A stretch of DNA of 64,000 nt. It comes from Tenacibaculum todarodis (GTDB taxonomy: Bacteria > Bacteroidota > Bacteroidia > Flavobacteriales > Flavobacteriaceae). The translations under genes were made by a program, and so were the position numbers. The DNA lies in contig NZ_CP018155.1 of assembly GCF_001889045.1 (NCBI RefSeq), positions 1 through 64,000 of the forward strand, written 5' to 3'. Below, one piece after another: positions 16,064 through 24,135 of this stretch (position 1 is its first letter; every line of letters starts with the position of its first letter). The notes beneath the pieces were generated by a model. It ran no database searches, was not told where the DNA came from, and saw only the letters and a list, made by a program, of their open reading frames with translations.

Positions 16064-17146
16064 CTAACAGTTTTCAAAAACACTAAGCAATTTAGGTTCT
16101 TCTTTTTCCCAAACTAATTTTTCTTTAGCTTTTTTTAATTCCGAAGAAAAATCTCTTTCAAGTATTTTTTTTATCTGATTTGCTAGTTTTTTAGGAGCTC
16201 TGTCGTTAATAATTTCACCAACCTTGTAATCTATAATAACACGTTTCATTTCTGGTAAATTAGAAACTAAAACGGGAACCTCAGCTTGTATATAATCAAA
16301 TATTTTATTGGGTAATGCGTAACGATAATTTAAACCTAAATTTTCTTCTAAGCTAATTCCTAGATCAGCTAAAGGTGTTATTTTATGCAATTCTTTTGGG
16401 GTTAATTTGCCTAAAAACTTCACCTTGTCATTAAGATTCTCTTTAGTAGTTTTGTTTTTTAAATCTTCATAAACATCACCACTTCCAATAATTATAAAGA
16501 TATGGTTATTAAGATGTTTCATTACATTAATCATTAATTCTAAACCACGACCAATATTAAGGGAACCTTGATAAATAATTATTTTTTTAGTTTTAGTAGA
16601 AAAAGAAATTTTGCCCTTTTTAATAGTTTTTTTAACTGGTAAATTTCTAACAACTTTAAAGTTTGTTTTGTGTTTTTTGTTATAGAAGTCAGCAATGCTT
16701 TTGCAAACTGTATAGCAGTTTTCTAGTTTAGGTAAGATCAGATTTTCTAATTTTAACCAAACGTATTTTACAAAAGGTTTGTTAATCAATTCTGGAGATT
16801 CTGTAAACAGTTCGTGACTATCATAAACCAGTTTTTTACGTTGAATTTTACCGACTAAAAAATTAGCTAAAAGAGTATCTAAATCGTTCGATAGTAAGAT
16901 GTCTTTTTTTGAGAAAAGTAACAAAAAGAAGATTCTAAAATTATATTCAGCATAAAATAAAAAACCAGTATTAAAAAGTAAATTAATTCTTTTAGTGTTG
17001 TATTTTCTATCTAATTTAAAACTATTAGGTAATTTTCTTCCAATTAAAAGTACATTAAAATTATTATTATGTAATGTATTACAAACTTTATCTACACGTT
17101 GGTCGGTAGACAAGTCATTAGTAACAGAAACAATTATTCTTTTCAA
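16064..17146 (-). CDS. Glycosyltransferase, GT4 family (TTG start)
   Basis: The 360-residue protein uses TTG at 17144-17146; no nearby ATG gives the same N-terminus (KRIIVSVTNDLSTDQRVDKV), and that opening is typical of the family. Other features are LVYDSHELFTESPEL, the donor-side IIIYQGSLNIGRGLELMI, HIFIIIGSGDVYEDL, VKFLGKLTPKELHKIT, and an E-rich nucleotide-sugar site (LGISLEENLGLNYRYALPNKIFDYIQAEVPVL). It is a retaining GT-B enzyme for cell-surface glycans with unknown donor. It is convergent with the 2-oxoglutarate oxygenase, the two genes meeting with no gap. Confidence 0.8.
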   Translation of the reverse strand: MKRIIVSVTNDLSTDQRVDKVCNTLHNNNFNVLLIGRKLPNSFKLDRKYNTKRINLLFNTGFLFYAEYNFRIFFLLLFSKKDILLSNDLDTLLANFLVGKIQRKKLVYDSHELFTESPELINKPFVKYVWLKLENLILPKLENCYTVCKSIADFYNKKHKTNFKVVRNLPVKKTIKKGKISFSTKTKKIIIYQGSLNIGRGLELMINVMKHLNNHIFIIIGSGDVYEDLKNKTTKENLNDKVKFLGKLTPKELHKITPLADLGISLEENLGLNYRYALPNKIFDYIQAEVPVLVSNLPEMKRVIIDYKVGEIINDRAPKKLANQIKKILERDFSSELKKAKEKLVWEKEEPKLLSVFENC

Positions 17147-17169
17147 GAGATAGATTTAAAACTGCAAGA

Positions 17170-17206
17170 TAAAAAAAAGAAAACCCACTTCTAAAAGAGA
17201 AGTGGG
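17170..17206 (-). terminator. Rho-independent terminator downstream of tmRNA
   Basis: On the minus strand a 9-bp perfect stem (17184-17192 with 17198-17206, CCCACTTCT/AGAAGTGGG) with a 5-base loop is followed by a long T-rich tract (17170-17183). It lies about 110 bases past the tmRNA 3' end. Two further short palindromes lie between them (17230-17248 and 17287-17313). Confidence 0.75.
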
Positions 17207-17317
17207 AAATTGCTATGAAAAACTATGAAAGAGTGTATTGCGCACTCTAAATAGTAAGTCTTTTGTAAGTTTACAAACTTACAGTATAACTCTTAAAAAT
17301 TAGTTAAGAGTTATTTG

Positions 17318-17707
17318 TGGAGACGCCGAGAATCGAACTCGGGTCCAAACAAGCAGTTCAAAAGCTTTCTACATACTTAGTTCTTTCTTAATTTTCGTCT
17401 AAAAACTGATTAAGAACAATCTGTTATTAGCTTATCTTCTTTAGTTTCAAAAACCTGCCAAAGCGTCAAGTTTTCTATGTTTATTTTTACGATGCCCAAA
17501 AGTGAAACGCCATAAACCAAGGCTGTTCGTGGACATAAAGCTTGCACACCTTGTGTGCCTAGGCCAATCCTACTATGATTCGGATTAAGCAGCTAAAGCG
17601 TAGTTATTCTCGCCGTTTAAATTGTTGAAATAAGTTTTACGAGCATCATTTCAGTCCTCGGTATGCTTACGTTATCCCTGGTCTTGCTGTCAAAACCAGT
17701 CGTCCCC
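17318..17707 (-). ncRNA. ssrA: Transfer-messenger RNA (tmRNA, ssrA)
   Basis: On the minus strand the 5' end is GGGGACGACTGG (from 17707). The 3' end carries a T-arm GAGTTCGATTCTC and GTCTCCA (to 17318), so the acceptor stem GGGGAC/GTCTCC closes with one G-T pair. The tag frame at 17614-17585 encodes GENNYALAA then TAA, the flavobacterial degradation tag. It rescues stalled ribosomes with SmpB and marks the nascent chain for proteolysis. After the discriminator A the genome reads CAA, so the CCA end must be added or trimmed and repaired enzymatically. Pseudoknot stretches (e.g. GCCTAGGCACACAAGGTGTGC) lie after the tag. Length about 390. Confidence 0.95.
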
Positions 17708-17745
17708 AATATGTCAAAGAAAGCAAAAGTTGTGCCTGTTTTTTT

Positions 17746-17822
17746 GGGCGTTCGAGCGGGCTTTCACTACTCGCTGTTTCGTGCCTCAACGAGCTCAAAC
17801 AAACCGTTCAATCCCTAACGCA
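17746..17822 (+). repeat. Dispersed structured repeat, copy A
   Basis: The element runs from GGGCGTTCGAGCGGGC to CAATCCCTAACGC. The closing arms GCGTT/AACGC are complementary, with inner pairings CGG/CCG and CTCG/CGAG. It shares the core CTTTCACTACTCGCT ... GAGCTCAAAC with copy C (39204-39291) and its ends with copies B and D. It sits in the 207-base gap between the divergent tmRNA and the dehydrogenase gene. Confidence 0.75.
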
Positions 17823-17914
17823 ACTTATTTGCGGGCAACAAAGATAACAAAACACGTTTGTACAAACCTATAAAAAACAGTAAATTCGCCACACTTCAAA
17901 AACAAACAGACAGT

Positions 17915-19123
17915 ATGAAATTCGGAATTATAAAAGAACGTAAAAATCCACCAGATAGACGCGTAGTATTTTCACCAGAAAAATTACAAGAAATGCAACA
18001 ACAATTTCCAGAAGCAGAAATTGTGGTAGAAAGTTCAGATATCCGTATTTTTTCAGACGAACAATATAAAAAAGCAGGATTTACAGTAACAGAAGATGTT
18101 ACAAATTGCGATGTTTTGTTAGGTGTAAAAGAAGTTCCGTTAGAAAATTTAATACCTAATAAGAAATATTTTTTCTTCAGTCACACCATAAAAAAACAAC
18201 CTTATAATAGAAAGTTGTTAAAAGCGATGTTAGACAAAAATATAGAGCTGTTTGATCACGAAACCATTACAAAAGAAAACGGAGCACGTTTAATCGGTTT
18301 TGGACGTTATGCAGGTTTAGTAGGTGCTTATAACGGATTTAGAGCAATAGGTTTAAGAGAAAACACCTTCAGCTTACCAAAAGTAGAAAACTTACCAGAT
18401 TTAGATGCTGTAAAAGCCGAACTAGATAAAATTACACTTCCAAATTTAAAAATCTTGCTAACCGGTACAGGAAAAGTTGCTTATGGTGCAAAAGAAATTT
18501 TAGATCATTTAGGTATTAAGCAAGTTTCAGATGCTTTGTATTTAACTTCAAAATTTACAGAACCAGTTTATTGCATGGCAGATGTTATGGAATACGCAAA
18601 ACGTAAAGACGGTAAAGTAGGAGAGAAGTTTGCTTTTTACAAAGACCCAACAGGTTACGAAAGTAATTTTATGCCGTACGCAAAAGAAACAGATTATTTT
18701 ATTGCAGGTCATTTTTACGGAAATGATGCACCATATTTATTCACTAGAGAAGATGCAAAACATACCGATTTTAATATAAAATATGTAGCCGATATTTCTT
18801 GTGATGTAGATGGCCCAGTAGCTTCAACATTAAGAGCTTCAACAATTGCAGATCCTTTTTATGGTTATAATCCACAAACAGAAACCGAAACAACTTTTAA
18901 AGATGAAAATGCAATTACAGTAATGGCAGTAGATAATTTACCATGTGAATTACCAAAAGACGCAAGTGAAGGTTTTGGAGAGATGTTTTTAAAACATGTA
19001 ATAGCAGCATTTTACAATAAAGATAAAGACGGAATTTTAGCTCGCGCAAAAATGACAACTTCGGGAGGAAAACTTTCAGAAAGATATAGTTATTTACAAG
19101 ATTATGTAGACGGAAAAGAATAA
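17915..19123 (+). CDS. Saccharopine/lysine dehydrogenase-like NAD(P)-dependent enzyme
   Basis: The product is about 402 residues from ATG 17915 (MKFGIIKERKNPPDRRVVFSP). The in-frame TTG at 17858 would add 19 unlikely residues. The N-terminal half has the alanine-dehydrogenase/PNT-type fold (KERKNPPDRR, LLGVKEVPLENL, FSHTIKKQPYNR, FDHETI). The middle has an NAD-binding region (LKILLTGTGKVAYGAKEIL), and YVADISCDVDGPVAST follows. This is the family of lysine-forming saccharopine dehydrogenases (fungal LYS1), common in Bacteroidota, where the in vivo role in lysine metabolism is not certain. It is the first gene of a likely three-gene transcript with two small DUF genes. Confidence 0.8.
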   Translation: MKFGIIKERKNPPDRRVVFSPEKLQEMQQQFPEAEIVVESSDIRIFSDEQYKKAGFTVTEDVTNCDVLLGVKEVPLENLIPNKKYFFFSHTIKKQPYNRKLLKAMLDKNIELFDHETITKENGARLIGFGRYAGLVGAYNGFRAIGLRENTFSLPKVENLPDLDAVKAELDKITLPNLKILLTGTGKVAYGAKEILDHLGIKQVSDALYLTSKFTEPVYCMADVMEYAKRKDGKVGEKFAFYKDPTGYESNFMPYAKETDYFIAGHFYGNDAPYLFTREDAKHTDFNIKYVADISCDVDGPVASTLRASTIADPFYGYNPQTETETTFKDENAITVMAVDNLPCELPKDASEGFGEMFLKHVIAAFYNKDKDGILARAKMTTSGGKLSERYSYLQDYVDGKE

Positions 19124-19126
19124 TTC

Positions 19127-19342
19127 ATGCTTCAAGACAAACAATTTTTAATAGATACAGCCAAAATGAAAATGCCTTACGGTAAATACAAAGGTGTGTA
19201 TTTGTCAGACGTTCCAGAAGCATATATTGTTTGGTATAAAAACCATGGTTTTCCAAAAGGGAAACTCGGGAAAATGATGGGTTTTGTTTATGAATTAAAA
19301 CTAAACGGATTAGAAGATATTCTTAGAAAAGTAAGAGCATAA
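19127..19342 (+). CDS. DUF3820 family protein
   Basis: The 71-residue protein has the core MPYGKYKGVYLSDVPEAYIVWY and a GFPKGKLGKMMGFVYELKLNGL tail, the recognisable DUF3820 pattern (MP-GKYKG...L-D-P--YL-W). The function is unknown in bacteria; the motif resembles a small nucleic-acid-associated domain seen in exonucleases. It starts three bases after the dehydrogenase stop, and its stop overlaps the next start by one base (TAATG), so the three genes are coupled. Confidence 0.8.
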   Translation: MLQDKQFLIDTAKMKMPYGKYKGVYLSDVPEAYIVWYKNHGFPKGKLGKMMGFVYELKLNGLEDILRKVRA

Positions 19343-19710
19343 TGAAACCCGCTGAAGAATATATCTTAACACGCCCAGAACCTTTTAAATCTATTTTATT
19401 GCATTTGCAAATTGTAATAGAAACAAACTTTCCAGAAGTTGAGTTAAAATTTAAATGGAAAATACCAGTCTATTATTTAAATGGACATCAATTATGTTAT
19501 ATAAATGCTTCTCTCAAAAAAGGATTTGTAGATGTTGGTTTTTGGGCTAAAAATATTCTAGAAGAATATTCAGATGTTATGGTCTCAGAAGGTAGAACTG
19601 TTGTAAAATCGTTACGTTATACTTCAATTGAAGATGTTGATAATGAGCTTCTTTTAAAAGTATTAAAAGAAGTTAGCTTACACAGCCACAAAGGGTTTTA
19701 TAAAAGATAG
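19342..19710 (+). CDS. DUF1801 (YdhG-like) domain protein
   Basis: The 122-residue protein has the DUF1801 features PEPFKSILLHLQIVIETNFPEVELKFKWKIPVYYLNGHQLCYINA, and later VDVGFWAKN and SLRYTSIEDVD. The fold (SHS2/YdhG-like) is common in Bacteroidota; the biochemical role is unknown. Its ATG overlaps the TAA of the DUF3820 gene. It ends 3 bases before the stop of the convergent transglutaminase-like gene, and an AT-only 7-bp inverted repeat covers both ends (19709-19730), which might serve as a weak shared terminator. Confidence 0.78.
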   Translation: MKPAEEYILTRPEPFKSILLHLQIVIETNFPEVELKFKWKIPVYYLNGHQLCYINASLKKGFVDVGFWAKNILEEYSDVMVSEGRTVVKSLRYTSIEDVDNELLLKVLKEVSLHSHKGFYKR

Positions 19711-19713
19711 TTT

Positions 19714-20670
19714 TTACTGAATTAAAAACTCCAAAACTACATTACCGTCAATAATTAAATAAGCTTCTTTGCTTGATTTAGGAGGAATTATTTTAATAAA
19801 ACCAGTTGACTCTTTAAAATTTATTTTTGGTTTTTGAGAGTATCTACTACCTTTAAAACCAACAAATACTTTTTGAGTACTCTTTAAATTTTTAATCTGA
19901 AATTCAATATAACCTTCTTTGTTTTTCTTAATAACTCCACTTGTTGGGAAAACTAAAGTTAAGTTAGTGTTCAAAAACTTGTGATTATATATAGGTTGCT
20001 TGTAAAATGCTGTTTTACTTAATCTTTTTACTCTCAATTGCCAAATAGTTTGTTCAGGGAAATGAGTAAAGAATAATTTTTCCGTCGGAATATCAAAAAA
20101 GTAATTCGTAAAACTACGTTTCCATTTTCCGTTTTCTTCGTGTCCAGCTCCCCAAGTTGCATCAAAATAGCGCCATTCATCATTAATTTTTACTGCATTC
20201 CAAGCATGATTTGCGTTAAAAATAGGTATTCCTATTTCTTGAGGTGAGTTTCTTATATAACCTTTTATAAATTCATTTTCTATTTTAAGAAGTGTACAGA
20301 TTTTAGCGAAAACTCTTGCGTAACCTTCGCAAACAGCTTTTTTAGAAGAAAGTGTTTCAGAAACAATTTGATTATTTAACGTTGTTATTTTTTGCTGCTT
20401 TTCCTCTTCCGAAGAATAACTAAATGAGTAGCTGGTTTTAGTCGGGCTGTAATATTCGGCTAAATCATAACGGATGTTTTGTGTTAACCAAATATAAGTA
20501 GCTCTTACTTTTTCTGTGTCTGAATTAAAATCTTCTGAAATTAAGTCGGCTAATTTTTCAGCAGAAATAAATTTAGGGTAACTTTTTACTTTTGCATCAA
20601 CGGTACTAAAATATTGTGCATCAGCAGTAGAAATTGTAATCAGAAAAAAGAAAAAGAAAAGTTGTTTCAT
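19714..20670 (-). CDS. Secreted transglutaminase-like (cysteine-protease fold) protein
   Basis: The 318-residue protein has a signal peptide (residues 1-19, ending STADAQ). The transglutaminase-like core follows: VRATYIWLTQNIRYDL, nucleophile C114 in AVCEGYARVF, H155 in NANHAWNAV and D170 in YFDATWGAG. All three catalytic residues are present. A beta-rich tail of about 120 residues follows. Such periplasmic proteins can be peptidases or crosslinkers; the substrate is unknown. The kdsA gene lies upstream on the same strand, 41 bases away. Confidence 0.82.
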   Translation of the reverse strand: MKQLFFFFFLITISTADAQYFSTVDAKVKSYPKFISAEKLADLISEDFNSDTEKVRATYIWLTQNIRYDLAEYYSPTKTSYSFSYSSEEEKQQKITTLNNQIVSETLSSKKAVCEGYARVFAKICTLLKIENEFIKGYIRNSPQEIGIPIFNANHAWNAVKINDEWRYFDATWGAGHEENGKWKRSFTNYFFDIPTEKLFFTHFPEQTIWQLRVKRLSKTAFYKQPIYNHKFLNTNLTLVFPTSGVIKKNKEGYIEFQIKNLKSTQKVFVGFKGSRYSQKPKINFKESTGFIKIIPPKSSKEAYLIIDGNVVLEFLIQ

Positions 20671-20711
20671 ATTTGAAATTATATAACAACTTTGTTGAGC
20701 AAAAATTGTGC

Positions 20712-21530
20712 CTATAAATTATTCACAGTTTTCCTAATAGCAACCAAATTAGTTAATAATTTCTCTAAGTAGTTTAAATCTAACATGTTTGCTCCGTCAG
20801 ATTTTGCGTTTGCAGGGTCAAAATGCGTTTCAATAAACAAACCATCTACGTTATTTACAACTCCAGCACGTGCAATAGTTTCAATCATGTCTGGTCTTCC
20901 ACCTGTAACACCGCTTGTTTGATTTGGTTGTTGTAAAGAATGTGTAACATCTAAAATTGTAGGAGCAAATTCTCTCATTTCAGGAATTCCTCTAAAATCA
21001 ACAATCATATCTTGGTAACCAAACATAGTTCCTCTATCGGTTATCCAAGCTTTATCAGAGCCACTATCTTTTACTTTTTGAACCGCGTGTTGCATGGCAG
21101 CTGGACTCATAAATTGTCCTTTCTTTAAATTAACAACCTTACCAGTTTTTGCAGCCGCAACTACTAAATCGGTTTGCCGAACTAAAAAAGCAGGAATTTG
21201 TAAAACATCTACATATTGAGCAGCTAAAGCAGCATCAGACACTTCATGAATATCGGTAACTGTTGGCACGTTAAAAGTCTCAGAAACTTTACGTAAAATT
21301 TTTAAGGCTTTTTCATCTCCAATTCCGGTAAAACTATCAATTCTACTTCTATTAGCTTTTTTAAAACTTCCTTTAAAAATATAAGGAATCTCTAATTTAT
21401 CTGTAATAGAAATTACTTTTTCAGCAATACGCATTGCCATATCTTCACTTTCTATGGCACAAGGACCAGCAAGTAAAAAAAAATTATTAGAATCTGTGTG
21501 TTTTATATTTGGAACTAAAGATAAATTCAT
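20712..21530 (-). CDS. kdsA: 3-deoxy-8-phosphooctulonate synthase (KDO-8-phosphate synthase)
   Basis: This condenses phosphoenolpyruvate and arabinose 5-phosphate to KDO-8-phosphate for lipid A core synthesis in the cytosol. The ATG at 21530 gives MNLSLVPNIKHTDSNNFFLLAGPCAIES; the longer frame adds six unlikely residues. Family signatures are LAGPCAIES, YIFKGSFKKANRSRIDSFTG, TDIHE, LQIPAFLVRQTDL, KKGQFMSPAAM, TDRGTMFGY, FDVTHS-like ILDVTHSLQQP, and the C-terminal FIETHFDPANAKSDGANML. The length of about 272 is normal. Upstream, TATTTTTG on the minus strand (around 21549-21556) may be its -7 box. Confidence 0.95.
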   Translation of the reverse strand: MNLSLVPNIKHTDSNNFFLLAGPCAIESEDMAMRIAEKVISITDKLEIPYIFKGSFKKANRSRIDSFTGIGDEKALKILRKVSETFNVPTVTDIHEVSDAALAAQYVDVLQIPAFLVRQTDLVVAAAKTGKVVNLKKGQFMSPAAMQHAVQKVKDSGSDKAWITDRGTMFGYQDMIVDFRGIPEMREFAPTILDVTHSLQQPNQTSGVTGGRPDMIETIARAGVVNNVDGLFIETHFDPANAKSDGANMLDLNYLEKLLTNLVAIRKTVNNL

Positions 21531-21609
21531 TGTAAATATTTTATGCAAAAATACAAATTTTAATTAGCTCTATTAAATTGATATTAAAATCAATTTTTAA
21601 AAAAAGCAT

Positions 21610-21641
21610 AAAAAAAACCGCATTCAATTAAATGAATGCGG
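21610..21641 (-). terminator. Rho-independent terminator after the OmpA gene
   Basis: On the minus strand a 9-bp perfect stem (CCGCATTCA at 21618-21626 with TGAATGCGG at 21633-21641) is followed by a run of eight T with one interruption. It lies 31 bases past the OmpA-family stop. Confidence 0.85.
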
Positions 21642-21671
21642 CTAAATTATAAGAATTTTATGCTATAATAA

Positions 21672-22844
21672 TTATTTAATTGTAAAAGATACTCTTCTTA
21701 CTAATTGTCTAGCTTCTTCTGAGTTCTTGTTTACAGAAGTATCTTCACCTTTACCATTGTATGATAATCTATTTGAAGAAATACCCGCTGCAACTAATAC
21801 ATCGTATACTTTTTTTGCTCTTTTTGTTGATAAAGATTGGTTGCTATTTGTGCTACCTAACTCATCTGCATAACCAGTTAATTCAACTTTAGTAGAAGGG
21901 TTTTCAGTTAAGTATTTAGCTACATAGTTAACAGCTTCTAAAGAATATTTTTGGATAGTACTTTTACCAAAGTCAAAATATACATTTTCATACCCTTTGT
22001 TTAATAATTCTTTAATAAAATCTACTTTAGGAGCAACAGTAGTTTTTCCTTTTTTAGAATATCTATTATCTAATTCAGTAACTAAAGCAGCTTTGTTATA
22101 ATCGCTTTTAACACCTGTTAATTTAGCAATTTTAGCTTCAGCAGTTTTTAAACGATTTTCTAAAGCCGTTAACTCGTTAGTTTCTTCAACAGTAGGTTCG
22201 TTAGATTCAACATACCAATCTGCATGAGTTTTTTCTTTACCTAAGTAGATGTTAAGACCTACTGAAGCATTAAATAAACCACCATTAAAACCATTACGAG
22301 AAGTTCTTCCATTTCCATCAAAAGATATATTTTGGTATAAATGACCAACAACAGAAGCGTCTAAGAATAAAGCAACACGATCTGTTAATTTAACTTGTGG
22401 AGTTACACCAAAAACAACATTTATCATTCTGTCCTTTGGAGCATTAGGTTGGTAAGCTTTAAGGTCAGATAAACCAACACCACCATGAATTAATAAGTTA
22501 ATTCTTTGCGTCCAGTCTCTAAATCCTAAGATTTCACCTGCATTAACAACACCTTCTATAGTTCCTCTATAATAATCAGTGTCAAAAGGCTTTCCTCCGT
22601 CAGCTTCAGAAAATTGATTAAATCCGAAATCTACACGTAAACCAAATTTTTCGTTAATCATGTATCTTCCACCAATATTTGCTTGCCAAAAATCTGGAGT
22701 ATCAGTTCCATATCCAGAAGACAATGGGAAAACTGGTTTGTGTACACCAACACCTAAATCTATAGACCATTGATTAAATTCTTGTGCGTTAGCTTCTGTC
22801 ATTGTACAGAATACTACAACTAATAATAATACTATTTTTTTCAT
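21672..22844 (-). CDS. OmpA family outer-membrane protein
   Basis: The 390-residue protein has a signal peptide (ending TEANAQ). An N-terminal eight-strand-type barrel runs to about residue 205 (SIDLGVGVHKPVFPLS ... LNIYLGKEK), then a coiled linker (ENRLKTAEAKIAKLTG). The C-terminal OmpA peptidoglycan-binding domain spans about 285-390: YFDFGKSTI, VELTGYADELGSTNSNQSLSTKRAKKV and LSYNGKGED. It anchors the outer membrane to murein. A -7-type box lies at 22876-22883 and a strong terminator follows at 21610-21641, so it is probably a single-gene, abundantly expressed unit. Confidence 0.9.
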   Translation of the reverse strand: MKKIVLLLVVVFCTMTEANAQEFNQWSIDLGVGVHKPVFPLSSGYGTDTPDFWQANIGGRYMINEKFGLRVDFGFNQFSEADGGKPFDTDYYRGTIEGVVNAGEILGFRDWTQRINLLIHGGVGLSDLKAYQPNAPKDRMINVVFGVTPQVKLTDRVALFLDASVVGHLYQNISFDGNGRTSRNGFNGGLFNASVGLNIYLGKEKTHADWYVESNEPTVEETNELTALENRLKTAEAKIAKLTGVKSDYNKAALVTELDNRYSKKGKTTVAPKVDFIKELLNKGYENVYFDFGKSTIQKYSLEAVNYVAKYLTENPSTKVELTGYADELGSTNSNQSLSTKRAKKVYDVLVAAGISSNRLSYNGKGEDTSVNKNSEEARQLVRRVSFTIK

Positions 22845-22875
22845 AATTATTTTATTTAAAAAAATTTTCGAGGCG

Positions 22876-22883
22876 CAAAGATA
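22876..22883 (-). promoter_or_regulatory. Promoter -7 box for the OmpA gene
   Basis: The minus strand reads TATCTTTG, an exact TAnnTTTG match, 31 bases before the ATG. The -33 region is A/T-rich without a clean TTTG. Confidence 0.55.
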
Positions 22884-23041
22884 GCTATAATGTTAACATT
22901 GACTATGTTAAATTTTATTATTTTTTTTGTAAATTTTAATGCTTTAATGTTAAGAAAAAAGTTGTTTTATTGTTGAGGTGAAAATCTTCAAAAACACGTA
23001 TTTTAATTAGCTATCTTTAACCTTTTAAAAATGTATTCAAA

Positions 23042-24034
23042 ATGAAAAAAATCACATTAATTTTAAGTGCCTTAGTAGTTTTTATTTCTTGTAAAGAAAC
23101 TAAAAGTGTAACCAGTCAAAAGAAATCTAACGTTGTAGAAAAAGCACAAGCTACAATAGATAGTGTAACGGTAAGAAAACACTTGTATACTTTAGCTTCT
23201 GATGATATGGAAGGAAGAGGAACAGGAACTCCAGGAATAGAAAAAGCAGCAGTTTATATAGAAAATGAGTTTAAACGTATTGGTTTAAAAACGTTTAAAG
23301 ACTTGGCAGATTATCGTCAAACATTTACATTTAAAAATAGAAGAACAGGAGAAGATATTACGAGTAGTAATATTATAGGTGTTTTAGAAGGTAAAAGTAA
23401 AAAGGAAGAAATTGTAATAGTTTCTGCACATTACGATCACTTAGGAATGAAAAAAGATGGTGAAGGAGATTTAATTTTTAATGGAGCAAATGATGATGCT
23501 TCTGGTGTAGCAGGAGTTTTAGTGTTAGCCGAATATTTTAAAAGCGTTGGAAACGAAAGGACAATTGTTTTTGCGGCTTTTACAGGTGAAGAAATGGGCT
23601 TAATTGGTTCTACAGAATTTGGAAAAGGAATTGATGCTTCTAAATTTGTTGCTGGAATTAATTTAGAAATGATTGGTAAAACACCAAGTTTTGGGCCAAA
23701 TACTGCATGGTTAACAGGTTTTGAACGTTCTGATTTTGGTAAAATAATTCAGAAAAACTTAGAAGGAACAGGTTATCAATTATTTCCAGATCCATATAAA
23801 AAATTTAATTTATTTTTTAGATCAGACAATGCTTCTTTAGCGCGCTTAGGAGTTCCATCTCATACATTTTCTACAACACCAATTGATGTAGATAAAGATT
23901 ATCATAAAGTATCTGACGAAGCAGCAACTTTAAACATGACTGTGGTTACCCAAACTATACAGGCAGTTGCAAAAGGAACTGAAAGTATTATTAACGGAAA
24001 AGACACACCAACAAGAGTAGTAATAAAAGAGTAA
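23042..24034 (+). CDS. M28 family zinc peptidase, lipoprotein
   Basis: The 330-residue protein has a lipobox at residues 13-17 (VVFISC). The single M28 domain shows ligands in SAHYDHLGM (His), GANDDASGVAGVL (bridging Asp), FTGEEMGLIGS (Glu-Glu), a later Asp near INLEMIG, and DKDYHKVSDEA (final His). It lacks the PA-like insert of the other M28 protein at 6935-8368. It is an envelope aminopeptidase by family; the specificity is unknown. It is followed 101 bases later by an S8 protease gene, possibly a shared proteolytic neighbourhood. Confidence 0.88.
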   Translation: MKKITLILSALVVFISCKETKSVTSQKKSNVVEKAQATIDSVTVRKHLYTLASDDMEGRGTGTPGIEKAAVYIENEFKRIGLKTFKDLADYRQTFTFKNRRTGEDITSSNIIGVLEGKSKKEEIVIVSAHYDHLGMKKDGEGDLIFNGANDDASGVAGVLVLAEYFKSVGNERTIVFAAFTGEEMGLIGSTEFGKGIDASKFVAGINLEMIGKTPSFGPNTAWLTGFERSDFGKIIQKNLEGTGYQLFPDPYKKFNLFFRSDNASLARLGVPSHTFSTTPIDVDKDYHKVSDEAATLNMTVVTQTIQAVAKGTESIINGKDTPTRVVIKE

Positions 24035-24135
24035 TTGCGTAATTCGCATTTTTAGTATTGGTTATTTTTTAAATTGTTAAAATTTTCACAATATTTTTAT
24101 TATATTCGTGAGATTTTAATTTAAAACCCTCAATT

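Noticed and set aside
17858-17914. Longer N-terminus for the saccharopine/lysine dehydrogenase-like protein from TTG
   Set aside because: The 19 extra residues lack family similarity, and MKFGIIKE from ATG 17915 is the usual start.
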